In this document: positions 1-12,010 of the stretch, piece after piece
Position numbering within the stretch: position 1 is the first letter of the stretch
How the letters are laid out: each line of letters starts with the position of its first letter
NCBI GenBank assembly: GCA_017165825.1
Contig: CM029369.1
Coordinates: 21,074,611 to 21,138,610, forward strand
Reading direction: 5' to 3'
Source of the DNA: Hepsetus odoe
Taxonomy: Eukaryota; Chordata; Actinopteri; Characiformes; Hepsetidae
Length of the DNA stretch: 64,000 bases
Position numbers and translations under genes: made by a program
Notes under the pieces: generated by a model
Told to the model about the DNA's origin: nothing
The model's database searches: none
The model's input: the letters and a program-made list of their open reading frames with translations, nothing else

Positions 1-524
1 CAGCATCCATGAAACCGCAGCCGTTCTCCATGTGCTTGTGCAGCTGCTGTTGCACTGAGTGTCAGGCTTTCATGTGTTTCAAAAGCTGCATCAGCAAGTC
101 TGAAGGATGGCCTCTGTGATGCTTTTAGATCAAACAGCAATTTGAGTAAGCAGTATTAAAAGCGCTGACTTTAGAAGCAGCCACAAAACCTTCCATGGCT
201 CTCTCATAGGACACATGAAAGCAAGGCTAAATTCTGTGGATGCATGACTGGCTAAAAGAGAAAAGCTGATTTTCATACTGTGTGTTTGGACATGGTCTTT
301 TGTTTTTTTTTCTTTTTTTCTTTCTAAGGCATGTCTGTACCTTCAGGTAGTCTGTTGCTCTTGTCAGTTTTGCTGTGAACAATGTTTTTACAGATGGATG
401 AGAGGATATGTAAAAGCAACACAACTCTGCAAAGTCATTAATTTCAGGATGTATACATTTGGAAACTTTGGAAACTTAAGTTTAAAAGTAAGAATCCAAA
501 AAATGTTCCCACTACCCTTAACAG

Positions 525-558
<34 letters not shown>

Positions 559-560
559 AG
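1..560 (+). other. ccdc80: ccdc80 last intron (3' part)
   Basis: This is intronic sequence leading to the final ccdc80 exon. It holds a T-rich run near 300-325 and the (GT)15 microsatellite at 528-557, which ends in CAG at the splice acceptor. No other gene or coding similarity is visible. Confidence 0.8.
528..557. repeat. (GT)15 microsatellite at splice acceptor
   Basis: Fifteen GT units end at the TCAG acceptor of the last ccdc80 exon, occupying the place of the polypyrimidine tract. Confidence 0.97.
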
Positions 561-880
561 GCAGTGCAACGGTGGAGCGTGAGGGCTTATCTGCCACTCT
601 CGTGAAGGACATCAGGAATTACTTCCAAATCAGTCCAGAATACTTCTCCATGCTGTTGGTGGGCAAGGACGGCAACGTCAAGTCCTGGTATCCATCACCC
701 ATGTGGTCCATGGCTAATATCTACGATCTGGTCGACTCCATGCAGCTCCGCAGGCAAGAGATGGCCATCCAGCAGAGCCTGGGTATGCGTTGTCCCGAGG
801 ATGAGTATGGTAACTATGGCTACCACCATGGTTACCATGAGGGCTACCAGGAGGGCTATAACCAAGGATACGGTTACTAA
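561..880 (+). CDS. ccdc80: CCDC80 (DRO1/URB), last coding exon, 3' partial
   Basis: This exon encodes the C-terminal ~106 residues of coiled-coil domain-containing protein 80, a secreted extracellular-matrix protein linked in other vertebrates to cell adhesion and adipocyte biology. It covers the end of the third DUF4174/P-DUDES thioredoxin-like domain (LVKDIRNYFQISPEYFSMLL, then GKDGNVKSWYPSPMWSM) and the conserved QEMAIQQSLGMRCPEDEY stretch. It finishes in a Tyr/His/Gly-rich tail with repeated HGY, EGY and QGY units. The exon starts after the CAG at 558-560 and enters in phase 1, completing a Gly codon as in human. The stop TAA is at 878-880. Upstream exons lie left of the window. The acceptor has no normal polypyrimidine tract; a (GT)15 run sits there instead. 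Identity is from recalled human protein similarity and is very secure. Confidence 0.95.
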
Positions 881-1239
881 TGGTATATTGTTCAGCCTGT
901 GACCTTTCCAGAAGGGGCCACATTTTCCACTGGACTGAGTTTCAGTGTCAGAGGTCACACTCCAAACTTCCTTTTACTGTTTTTCCAATAATCATTTACG
1001 GCTGTTCGAACATGCCTCCTTTCTCCTGTAGGTTCAGAGCCTCGCCCTTACTGAGGTTGTATAGTATTTCACTGCTATTGACAATCTTTTGTAGATAAAA
1101 GATGATATACTTTTGTATTTATTGGATGTTTGCTCTGAATTAAGTGATCATTTTGAGGGTCACAACTTGCTTCTTTTTTGATTTTTGTAAACTCAGTTTT
1201 ATTGCACTGTTGCATATATACCTTATTTATAATAATGTC

Positions 1240-1245
1240 AATAAA
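1240..1245 (+). terminator. ccdc80: ccdc80 poly(A) signal
   Basis: An AATAAA hexamer lies 360 bases after the ccdc80 stop in an AT-rich 3' UTR. It is the first canonical hexamer downstream of the stop. Confidence 0.75.
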
Positions 1246-2989
1246 AATAGCCTGATTTCAAAACGGCTTTTTTTGGTCATTAACCACTGCTACAGGTGAA
1301 AGTTTTTTTTTCACTGCTGGAGTTTGCTCTCAGGAAAAGGGCACGTTCACTTAACATTTTCTTGACTACATCCCCCTCTCATGGCCAGTTTTATGTTTTG
1401 CAAGGTCTTCACAACTGTGGATTAGAGAGGTTTGCTTGTGCCATCACTTAAATACATAAAACTACAAAAGACCAATAAAAACTGTTATTATTCAAGTTAA
1501 CCTGGCATAGTTCAGATGCAGAGTGAGTTAATACTATGGTTGGGCATAGTTTAAAATATTTCAAAACCATTTCAAGAACAATACTTTTCTTGATATTCGT
1601 TTCTTGATGAATAATAAACCAAAAGTGGATCTGGCCTAAAGCTGAAATGCTGGGCATATATATTTGACTCCAGTGGAATACAACCACAACTTTTACTGAG
1701 ACCTGTCAACTAGCTGCCAAATGAATCTGCTATGAGCATTAGCTGAAGTACAGCAGCAGAAAAAAGTGTGCAATAATGAAGCTCCTGAAATTTAAACAAA
1801 GTACTTTTGTGTGCAAACACAGCAGATGAAACTAGTTCCATTGCACGCTGCGTAAAAACAGGATTAAGTAGGTCTCAAGCTAACCAATCAATAAGAGTTT
1901 AAGCAACTTTTCACCTTGCTCCTCCTATCTGCCGCTTAAGTCTAGGAACATGCAAGGAACAAAGTGTTCACTTGATGGCTAGAACCTAAGAACATGAATG
2001 ATACTGGATATTAAAATACATTAGTAATACAATGTCAGTAGCAGGGAACATATTTTAGACTCAATTTTGGAACAATCAGGTTTCTTGGCTTAGAAACACT
2101 GATGAGATCGAATGCTTAGGTACTGAAACTTGAAACTAAATTGCCAAAACTTCCCAAAACAGCAATTTAGCATTACCAATGAATTATTTAACAAACCAGA
2201 GAATAGATCAACCATAGAACAGAAAACTGTTTGTTAGGCTGATGTATTTAATGTATTCTTCTTTTATAAATATGGTTATTCTGCCAAATGAAAACACAGT
2301 TGTATTTTTGGTTGTTGTATATTTAAGGATGAATGTGTACTCATGTCACAAATGCAGTTAATAGGAAGGATGACACAGAAGACAATGCATAGACTATAAT
2401 ACAGCCATAATACTTCAATTATGTAAACAAGCATTTTGTAAATTAAGGCTTGGGGGGGGGGGGAGACTCCCTAGTAAAAGAAAAGTTGATGTATTTCCAT
2501 GCTCTTGCCTTTGCCATCTCCTTTAACACTAAAATGCAATTTTGGAAAGTAAACCATGTTCAGCAGGAATTAATGTTGACTGAAAAATGCAAAATGCAGT
2601 AATACCACCTGAATATGAAAAGGACCTCTGGTAAAAACCGAGTATTTTATCTTGAGAAGAGCCCTACAAAACAGCCAATACCAACCTCACAGGTTTACAT
2701 GGAATTACACAATTTATATTAATCCTTCAAAAAAAAAACCAAAAAAAAACCTATTGATTAATAAATTTGTGAATGATATTTTCAAGGAAAATATCATAGG
2801 CCTAATATTATAGGAAAATAATCATCCCCAAAAACAGTTGCTTTAATTATATGTCGCCAACCTTGTGAAGATCGAATGGTATTTTTTGTTGTTTAGGGAT
2901 TTCTGAATCTGAACTCATACATTATTATATATAAAAGATTTTTTAAAGTTATTCCAACTTTTCATCCATAGTGTGTCTAATGTAACATG
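1246..2989. other. Convergent intergenic region ccdc80 / slc35a5
   Basis: This is AT-rich DNA between two genes transcribed towards each other. It contains short homopolymers (a G run near 2452-2463 and a broken A run near 2730-2748) but no coding similarity, RNA gene or recognisable transposon. Confidence 0.6.
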
Positions 2990-2995
2990 TTTATT
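2990..2995 (-). terminator. slc35a5: slc35a5 candidate poly(A) signal
   Basis: TTTATT on the + strand reads AATAAA on the - strand, about 200 bases past the slc35a5 stop. It would give a short 3' UTR. Choice of this hexamer is inference. Confidence 0.5.
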
Positions 2996-3192
2996 AAGCC
3001 ATTTTAGGATCTTAGTTCAGTAGCCAGGGGGGGGGAAACCACACCAAGGAAAGACTGGAATTACCATTATATACACACAGTATATTGCATAATAATTAAA
3101 GCATAATAAATACAGGCACAATGACAGATCATTTACAAGATAATTACAGTCCAGTCATAGCAGCCGAAGGCTTGAATGCTAGAGGTTTCAGC

Positions 3193-6100
3193 TCAGAAAG
3201 ACTCCTCTTCAGAATCACTGTCTATGTTGGACTTGGTTAGTCTCTCCAACTCCTCCCCATCCTAAAATATAAACATTACAAATATATGTGACATGAAAAG
3301 GCCTGCACAAAGAATGAACAATGCACAGCTGGAAAGAAAAGAATCATCTTACCTGTATATATACACAAATGTGCTGACTTAGACATCACCTGATTCAACA
3401 AAACTGAAAGCATGAGGAAAGAGAATTCTTGCCACCTATCCAGCACTGAACTTCTCTTAACTTTCGCTCATGACATTTCCTCCATAATCCGGCACAGTAT
3501 ATTAACAAATGGCAATGCAAAAATTCAATTCAACTGCTTTTTACGCTTCCTCCAAATATGTAATGGGGTGCTGGATCATGGATGTCACCAGTACTTCTCA
3601 GACAATAACAGCTCAAACAGGTTTAAACTAATTATAGGAACGCATCTTTCTGTAACACAAGGTCACTTAAATAATGTATGTATTGCCCACCGGGGGAACA
3701 GAATGCTTAACGGACAGTAGAAGATCATTTTACCTCAATATCTATTTTTGGTCCCTCCCTTTTTTTGTATCAGATACCATTATTGGTCTAAATATGTCCC
3801 TACATATCCTTATATAACAGTAGTGGCATAAATATACTTCTATAAATCACTGAACACCAACATTTTTCTTCCAGGAAAAGTAAATGTTTTATACCCATGC
3901 ATCTTATTAAGTTTCAATAAAGTTCAATAAAATTCCGCATTTTTGCAATTTTGCTAATATCACAGATATCATCAACAGCTTTAGAACAGAGACCAACTAT
4001 ATGTTTCACTACAAACAGGATCCCTTTTAATTGATTTTGGTACACATTTGACATTTTGAATAAAAATCATCCTCCTCAGTTTGAGGTATATTTTATGGGA
4101 TCACTTTTTAAACTTCATTTAAATAGGGCTTTTTCAATTGCGTTTTTGATATAACTTATTAAACTTCAGAAATAGGTGAATATCATGATCCTTGTTTGAT
4201 TGGTTAAAATAAAATATCAAGTACCATGATAGTTTTTTGCAACATCAATCATCCTGAAGTCAACTACATTGAAGTGTTTTTGCCAAACAACCCATCCTTG
4301 ATTCATACACACTACATTTCAGATTAAGTGAGGTTATTTCTGAAGGTCCTTACCCCTCTGGATCTCTCATACACCTCACCGTTGATGACCCTTAGCCGCT
4401 CCTGCTGCAGCATGTACTCCACATCTTTTGGCTTGCTGATGTGGTAGATGTAAATGGCAAGAAGCACCACAGGTGCTTCCAGAAAGAAGTCCAATGAAGG
4501 GCGAAAGTCAAAGAGGAAGAGCGAGAGGGCTGTGATGATCACAGTGGTGACTTGCCCTGTCAATACATGGAACATATTGTCACGGAACTTGAGGATGAAG
4601 GCCACAGAGAGGCCAAAGGCAGCTGTGATGAAGACCAGTGCCACGGAAAAGGCATTGTGACCGTGCAGTAAGCCACAGTGCAACACAAGCGCCCGTGAGT
4701 CCGAAAGTAGGAGCAACTTGAGACCATTGAAGGCCAAGCCAAAGGCATAGAGTTTGCTGTTCTGGATGAAGATGCTCTCGGTGAGCTGCTCACCATCCTT
4801 GAAAATCTTCTCATTGTAGATGTTGGCAAGTGGTGAGATGAAGCACTGGAGCAGCAGCAGCACATAACCAAAGCCAATGCTGTGCAGGCGCTGTAGAAAC
4901 TGGCTGTCCTGAAGCTGTTGTGGTAGGCCCCCTGCCCAGCTCAAGCTATTGTGGTCATGATGTTCAGTCTCCAAATGGGTGTAGTTTAGGCAGCTGCTGG
5001 AGGGAGTGGCGAGGTGTGCCGGGTGCAAGACGTGTGTAGCATTCGCATGTTGGGTACCAGCTGTCCCTGTGGTCAGTGCCACAATAGAAAGAAAGAGGAT
5101 GATAAGGGAAGCCCACTGCACCCATGACAAGTGCCTCCTGCAAAAAGCAGCAGAAATTAGAAGTTGCAGAAGACTACTCATGTCTGAATGAAATTCTTAC
5201 TACCAAAAGAAACTCCATTCTTAACGGCTACAGGGATGAAAATGGTTACAACATGAATTAGTCACTCACAATTCTCGTACTTTAAAACAAAAACACTTTG
5301 CAATGGTGTAGTGGGTAAAGCAGCAAAATATGCTGGAATCAGAAGAAATTTCAAATAATGTTCAAATGAAAGAAAAGTCCACCGATTACAATATGCAACA
5401 TCAGCCCTCCTCCTGAAGATCTTTTAGCCACAGTTTAAATGCAATCTGCATCTAACATGCTAAAATGTTTTATTTTAGAATTAGCTAGTGCAGATGTAGC
5501 ATGCTATGGTTGGATCCAGACACTGTAGGAAGGCAAATCTCAAGGATAAGGGCTATTACAGCCACACTACGCTGCATTACAGTACAGTGAAAAGGTTATT
5601 TCACTCCAATTCCAGCTTCCAAATTTCCAACACTTGTCAAATCTTTAAACTTCAATATAACACATAACAACCTAAGTAAACAAAAAATATAGATATCGCT
5701 GAATTTATTAAGAAAAATCCACCTCACCATCCATTAGAAACTACCAAATTACAATTAACTGATAAATGGGCCTGAAGTGACCAGCCTACACAAAGTCTTC
5801 CAAGGTCTAAGCATTTTATCTGGATTCACAAAAGACACAAAAAATGTAAAAAGACTGCTCTAAAGTTACAGGAAGCATTCAGCTACAGTTGTTATGTTTG
5901 CTGGGGCAATTACTTATGCTGAAAAGCCTTTTTTCCTTGAACAAATAAAATTATCTTTTAAAAATGTGCCTTGTGTTTTCTATTGTCCTTGATTTATATT
6001 ACATTTTGTACGAGGATCCAAAACCACTAAAAATGAGCAGTATGCAACTATGGGGTCAAACTAATTTGCAGGGGAAAATACTTTTTCATACCATATTGTT

Positions 6101-7549
6101 TTAGAGCCACCCAAAATGAAAAGCTTCATTTAAGAGAAACTTAAGTGAAAAATAATTGTACAAGGCATAACTCACAAAACCTGATACAATAATTGACTTT
6201 AGAATAATCACCAGCATTCACTGCATGTTATGTTCCATGAGCTCTAACAAATCCTGATTCACAGATTAGCAAAGTCGGTACCACTACTGGAACTAGAACT
6301 ATTTCTTGCAGTAAAATTAGTGTGACTTCAATACTTACTTCAAAACTATTCGAAACAGAATGGCTGTAGTAAGAATGACAACATTGGAGAACAGTACCGC
6401 CATGGCCTGGGAATAAAATATAGTCTGAGTCAGTGTGGTTAATTGCCTAAATGAATGTTATAATTAATTAATGAGCTGTTAATGAATACTAACATGCAGT
6501 ATGAAGCTATTTTAAAACTCTATCCCAGCAAAAGCATGTAAGTCCAACTTACAGGCTGCAGGTAACTCATCACATAGAAAATAATGAGGTTGTCAAGAAA
6601 ATACAAGAACGCAGGAACAGCCCACTTTAAACAGCTAGGAAGAGAGGCTCCAGAAGAGCAGCCCAAATCTTTATAAGAGCGACCCTCTGCAAAACAAATA
6701 TGCCCAATAAGCAAAAGATTAAACACACTACTAAAACTTTATTTTTCAACTTCCAGCACATCAAAGGTTGACAGTGAAAGGCTCAGGATTTTGTGTGATG
6801 CCCAGAGCTCACCTTTAATGATCACTCGCAGTGACATCACTAAACAGAAAACAAGTTTGACAGCTTCTGCCATTAAATTCACAGACGCAGGGAGAAAGTC
6901 ATACTTATTATCTGCAAGGGAGGGAAATATAAAATCATTGTTAGGGGGCCGGAGCTCCAGTGCCGTGTCTTAAATTACCTACTAGAAGCAAGACCAATTT
7001 CTGCTAAATATTTTGAAAACATAAAGTGATAATCCCATGTAAGAACTTCACTCTTGCCAGCTACACATTTATGTAACAACAACCTGTCATCTGTGATTAC
7101 AAAAAAAAAGGCAATTCTAAGTATTCTTCATTTTATAACACTCAAAAAGAGATGCTCTGGGGCAATTGTGGATTGCAGACTAAACTGCATTGGTGTTTGT
7201 AGGTAAAAAAAAAGAGACTACAATGATGTTATGATGAAGATGTTGTGCTGCAGTCTTGTTTTAGATAAAAATACACTTTCATTTTTCCTGTTATTTACAA
7301 TCACAGTTTAACAATGAAACAAAATTTTAAAAAATATACATTTCATCAACATCAGAAAACTTCATTTAAGTATGACAACATGGGTTACTTGGGCTAAATC
7401 CTACCTTTATTGGCAGAGAATTTAAGCAGGAGGATGCGACTGGTCCCAAGTGTAACAAACACCAATCCGAGAGCCAGGGTGTAGGCTGAGGAGCGTGAGC
7501 ACAACCAGGATCGGGAACAGCAGCAGCATGAGGAGGAGGAAGGAGCCAT
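3193..7549 (-). CDS. slc35a5: UDP-sugar transporter protein SLC35A5, complete CDS (6 coding exons)
   Basis: This gene encodes a nucleotide-sugar transporter-like protein of the SLC35A family, a multi-pass Golgi membrane protein that in mammals carries UDP-sugars. Coding exons in transcription order are 7549-7405, 6911-6813, 6686-6553, 6406-6339, 5137-4354 and 3261-3193. Every junction is GT-AG and the phases agree, giving 432 aa against 424 in human. Recognisable blocks are NKYDFLPASVNLMAEAVKLV, WAVPAFLYFLDNLIIFYVMS, FRIVLKRHLSWVQWAS, ANIYNEKIFKDGEQLTESIF and DNMFHVLTGQVTTVIIT. The acidic C-terminal tail SDSEEESF matches the human acidic end. The N-terminus begins MAPSSSSCCCCSRSW, a cysteine cluster that is odd for the family. 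The start was chosen as the first in-frame Met of the first coding exon. An upstream CAG acceptor near 7567 suggests an additional non-coding first exon. Confidence 0.95.
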
Positions 7550-8556
7550 TGTGGAGAAGCATAGCTGAATCCAGCAAAGACAGAAAAAATAAATGGTTAC
7601 ATAGAAATGGCAAGACCACTAAATCAGTTAAAAGTAAATAGTAACCAACAGTAGTTTCAAGAATCATTAGGAGTCTAAACACCCTCCTATCCATGAACAT
7701 CCACACAACACAGAATCTGCTCTAATAGAGAGGTAAACCAGGTCATCGGTCACACCTGGAAGGCCATGGGTTGATAATTCCCTCAGGGATAATACACCAC
7801 ATTCAGACAAACAAATAATTTGCCAGATTTAGTAGCAGGACAGTTACAACACGATGGACTCTGGCCCTCCAAGACCTGAAGCCCGATAAAAGGAATAATG
7901 TTTTCTTCATTACTGATTTATTGATCTATCGATGTTATTGATCAGAGTTACAGAGTTCATAACTTCATAAGAAACCAGAGATGCACCCAATGCATCGTCT
8001 CTCAGCTTCACTCCTGCAGCTCACCTGCACAGTAACGGCTTTTCTTGCTATGTAACGTGATTAAAATCTAACGAAGCTACTCATTTGAGGGGGAAACACG
8101 CAGTCTGTTTCAGACGTGGTCAGGTGAGGGAATTACAGGAAGACATTACACACTGGAAACCTATTATCGATCCGAAAATATGTAATAATAGACAAAAATG
8201 ACTGTCAGATTACTGTTAACAGGTAGTTACGCCACTAGACGTGAACTCCGCATTACAGACAGGTGTAGGAGCTTGTTCAGGATAGGGCTGGCTGTAACTC
8301 TTAACCCTGCTATTAATCACTCTAGACTGTACACAAACATAAACATTCAGCATCACTTACACTGCTACAGCGGTTACAATTCAAACAACTCAGTACAGTA
8401 CATACGTATTGATGAGAGGAAAACCCCTGGTTGCTACTGTTTACATTTCTCTCTCCATACGTCCACACTGCTCTTCCGCTCAGCTTCTCACGCATGCGCA
8501 AAAGCGAAGCCGTTGCCGACGAGGGCTTTTCACACGTAAAAGTCCCTTAAAAATGT
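7550..8556 (-). promoter_or_regulatory. slc35a5: slc35a5 5' region with promoter-like patch
   Basis: This is probable 5' UTR intron plus promoter of slc35a5. On the - strand, 8500-8491 reads TGCGCATGCG, a match to the NRF1 core. A CTTCCG (ETS/GABPA-type) motif lies at about 8473-8478. The surrounding 60 bases are CpG-rich relative to the AT-rich neighbourhood, and no TATA box is evident. These are typical marks of a housekeeping promoter. The start site itself cannot be fixed from sequence. The rest of the stretch shows nothing else. Confidence 0.4.
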
Positions 8557-8557
8557 G

Positions 8558-8625
<68 letters not shown>

Positions 8626-8718
8626 CGTGCGTGCGTGCGTGTAACTTTTTAGTAAATTTAAAAATGTAACTTTTTACATTAAATATAATATATATATAAT
8701 ATATATATAATATATATA

Positions 8719-8752
<34 letters not shown>

Positions 8753-8785
8753 CGCATGCTTAATAAGGTTGATAATGTGTGTATG

Positions 8786-8841
<56 letters not shown>

Positions 8842-8860
8842 TATTATTATTATTATTATA
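8553..8860. repeat. Compound microsatellite cluster (CT, AT, GT, ATT)
   Basis: The cluster runs as a (CT)n tract 8553-8591, then AT and GT/GC-GT runs to about 8640, long imperfect AT runs 8688-8752, an AT run then (GT)n at 8784-8838, and an ATT run to about 8860. The AT and alternating purine-pyrimidine tracts could form cruciform or Z-DNA structures. Many long apparent frames here are repeat artefacts. Confidence 0.95.
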
Positions 8861-9858
8861 CTACAAGAACAAACAAAGAAACAAAGAAACCCTAAAACAA
8901 GAAAATTCTGTCCAAAAGTATCCAAGTCTCTACCAGTACCAGTACTCTAGGGGAAACAGCACAGACCTCAAACCAAAAAAAAGGAATGTTTGATTTATAG
9001 TTAGGTTCACTTACTTTTACCCATTCTGCCTCATTTATGTGATATTTATCACGGAAGCGCTTTATTAGAAGTGTTCAACATTTCCACTGCTTTTGGGAAT
9101 GTCAGTGACCTTCTACATTTAAATCTGAGCAGATGTGCACAATTCCTCAGGGGTATTTTGCATCCGATACTGATGAAATCCAGAGTAATTAAAATTTGGA
9201 GTCCTGAAAGGAGACTCTTGTTATTGTAAAAGTGACAGTAAATGTTTCATTAAAACATCTTCCTGCTTACAGTAATATGTGGATGCTTTTGGTAATTCAT
9301 AAATAACAGATTTTGCAAGAGCGAGACGTTCACAGCCAGCAGCTGGTTTTAGGTAAGAGTGCCCATTAGGAAGCCCACCACGAGCTTACAGTGAAACACA
9401 TAGAGTTTAAATTAGATGCAAAGCTTGCCATCACTAATGCAAGAGCATACTTTATCATTTTACATTATTACTTTATAATGCTCCTATATTAAGCTCCTCA
9501 ATAAGTTCTCCTTATTGCAATTCAAATGTTATATGTTTTACTTTAACTAAATCTGAAAAAGAAATGACAGGGTAAAATGGACAGTAAGTTCCCAAATGAA
9601 AGCGACTTCATTATGATCATTATCTTATCCTTCGTGACCAACCAGCATTGTGCTTCTGCTTTATCATTGTGTTTCTGCTTTATCTTTATTACAAGCAGTC
9701 CTACTTCAGTAAGGCCATGTACAGTAACAGGCACATCAGGATCATCATCCTTAGTATGCGGTCTTATGCATAAAGCTTGGGACATGTTTTGATCATTTTT
9801 AAAAATAAGTATATGGCCTTTAATGAGAACACACCACATTAATGCACTTATTATCCTG
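8861..9858. other. Intergenic, no gene seen
   Basis: AT-rich single-copy-looking DNA. It contains a small local duplication near 9652-9690 (a 'gtg/gcttctgctttatc' unit twice). No coding similarity is recognised on either strand. Confidence 0.5.
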
Positions 9859-9860
9859 AG

Positions 9861-10157
9861 TAGAGCTGGGGGTGTATCTTAGTGCACACAGGTTTGAAAA
9901 GTGGAGAAGCACCCTGGACAGTTCACCAGTCTATTGCAGGGCAGAGACACAAACATACTCACACACAAACACTCACATCTAGGGGGCAATTTAGCACCTC
10001 CAACTCTCCTGACCTGCATGTATGTGAGAAGAAACCAGAGCACTCAGAGAACCCATACAGACATGGGAGGATGTGCAAACTCCACAAAGAAAGGGAATCA
10101 AACCCAGGACATTCCTGCTGTAAGGAGACAGCGCTACCCTCTGAGCCACCCTATTTT
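9861..10157. mobile_element. Dispersed fish repeat (retroelement/DNA element 3' tail type)
   Basis: The segment has the very widespread fish signature around the 'caccctggacag' and 'caccagtctattgcaggg' words, the 'ggggcaatttagcacctcca' word, and a terminal 'acagcgctaccctctgagcc' word. It is a non-coding, diverged copy. I recognise it as an abundant dispersed repeat but will not assign a family name. Confidence 0.7.
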
Positions 10158-10439
10158 AATGCATAATTTCTTTATTTTCAGAAATAAAATAAAGAATAAA
10201 GCAATTAATTAAAATGAAAAAAATTATTCTGTTATTCTTTCTTGTTACCTACCCAGTCAGACCAGAAAAGACAAAAAAGGCAGAACATGATTTAAATTAT
10301 TTCTGCACTATATGTTTTGGTGTCTAAATATTTTTAAAACCTTTAATTACAAAATGAAGATTGAAAGTACACAATCTGCATTTTATAAATGTGTTTGCCT
10401 TCTCTGAATTTCTCTTTTTAATACTTCTCCTCCGCTCAG

Positions 10440-10600
10440 ATGCTGAAAATCTCCTACCATTTGGTCAGGTGTTAACATTACTGAATGCTGAAAATTTTTA
10501 AACCTTCAGGGTCTTTGTACTTTTGACCTTGAAAAAGAGTATGAAGTAATTCTTCCTGGCAGTGACTAAAGCAATGGCGTATTTGCACATTTTGTCCCTA
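10440..10600 (+). pseudogene. Relic duplicate of f5 exon 4
   Basis: Beginning after a CCTTCAG at about 10503-10509, the sequence can be read with one frame correction as SLYF-DLEKEYEVILPGSD and then a stop. Exon 4 of the real f5 reads SLYFDNTSDFEKEDDVIHPG. The copy lacks ~12 bases relative to the real exon, carries one extra T (TTTT for TTT) and ends in TAA. Similarity continues upstream into intron: 'ggt', 'ttaacatt', 'gaatgctgaaaat' and 'ccttcag' are shared in order with 16395-16438. It is therefore a decayed genomic duplicate including flanking intron, not a retrocopy. No neighbouring relic exons were found. Confidence 0.75.
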
Positions 10601-11269
10601 AACTGACTTTTAGCACTGGCCACTTCCCCTATACAGTCCATGTGTTTTTTAGCTAGTTTGTTTTGTTTTGTTATTTGATATGTTACTTTTGTATTTTATG
10701 TTTTTATTTTACAATGCCCCAAAATGTTGCAATGGATAATTGATGGAGCACAATTTTGTAATGAAAAACATTTGATTGGTTTCCATGGATACTACCACTG
10801 AGTTTAATTAAATGATTTGCATATGTAAGTTATATGTGAAAACATTAAAGATTTTGGCATGGCAACTGTTTTGCTGTTTAAAAAAAGATTTTTAACAGCA
10901 ATCATAGGTAGTACTCAATTTGGGAAATTTTTTGTTGAATATTGCTGATTATAACTAAGCACAAACTAAATATATTCATTTCTGCTACAGTCGTCTTTTA
11001 GCATTTTATTTAGCATTTTTAAACAATTTGTGTAAAAGCTCTTCCAGATGCATCTTAATGCAATTAGTGTAGCTAATGTTGAATGTAGGCTAATGTGCAG
11101 ACGTTCTAGACACCAAACACAGTGAAATGTTGGTGGATTTGACAGCTTCTTTCTGTGGAGTGAATTTTACATAATGTAAAATGATATATATATATGTGTG
11201 TGTGTGTGTGTGTTATATTCTGCTAGAACTGTGCTGTCCATATCTAGAAGTAGATCTAAATAATCTCAT

Positions 11270-11595
11270 AAGGAATGTGTTTGCCTATGAACCAAGTGGT
11301 CACAGGTTCAAATACCACCTCCAGCACCACCACCATTGGGTTCTTGAGCAAAACCCTTAACATTTACATTTACGGCATTTAGCAGACGCTCAGGGACCCA
11401 GTGGTGGTAATGCCAGAGGTGGGATTCGAACCGGGGACCTCTTGATCCAGAGGTCCATAGGCAAGTATACTACCACTGGACCACTGCCACCTTTAAGTAA
11501 CCTCAAGTTGCTCCAAGGGGACTGTCCCTGCAATCAGGAAATGGAAGTCTCTGTGGATAAGAGCGTCTGCTAAATACCGTAAATGTAATTGCAGT
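11270..11595. mobile_element. Nested tRNA-derived SINEs (one inserted in another)
   Basis: A + oriented SINE (body ~11278-11358, tail ~11493-11592 ending in the 'gagcgtctgctaaata' word) is interrupted by a - oriented copy of the same family. The inserted copy runs ~11359-11492, starts at 'atttacatttacggcattta' and ends 'ccactggaccactgccacc'. The shared words on both strands identify one family. The inner copy lacks part of its body. Confidence 0.75.
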
Positions 11596-11812
11596 GTCCT
11601 GTTGCGAAACCTTGGGTCCTGACATTCATGAAGTTACTTTGTTACCTTAACACTGCTGCAAACCAAGTACATTACTTCACAGCAACAGTATTCTCCTAAT
11701 GGCAGGGGTCTTTTTCAAAAGCATAATACTCTTGGCCCCACTGCAAAAATTCTTTAGAAATGGTTTGATAAACATGACAAACAGTTCACGGTGTTAGACG
11801 TGGCCTCCAGAT

Positions 11813-12010
11813 TAAAGTATGTATGATGAGTTGGACAAACTATTCATAGAGGTCCAATCCTGCAGCTTACAGGACTAAAAGAATCTGCTACTAATGTCTG
11901 GGGTCAGATAGTACAGCACACTTTCAGAGGTCTAGATGGGTCAGAGCTGTTTGTCAGCTGTATGAACCAGCACAATATTAAGCAGGTGGCTTTGATGTTT
12001 TGTTGGTTTA
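11813..12010 (+). mobile_element. Tc1-like transposon 3' fragment
   Basis: This is a truncated relic: 'cagcttacaggactaaaaga', 'cagcacactttcagaggtct' and 'cacaatattaagcaggtgg' occur in the order seen at the transposase C-terminal end and right terminus of a common fish Tc1-like element. The family is the same as the element at 53345-54072. The terminal inverted repeat itself is eroded. Confidence 0.6.

Noticed and set aside
4454..5191. + strand frames over slc35a5
   Set aside because: Shadows of the - strand coding exon.
8409..8950. Several open frames on both strands
   Set aside because: They translate CT, GT, AT and ATT repeats (runs of Leu-Ser, Cys-Val, Ile-Tyr) and are not genes.
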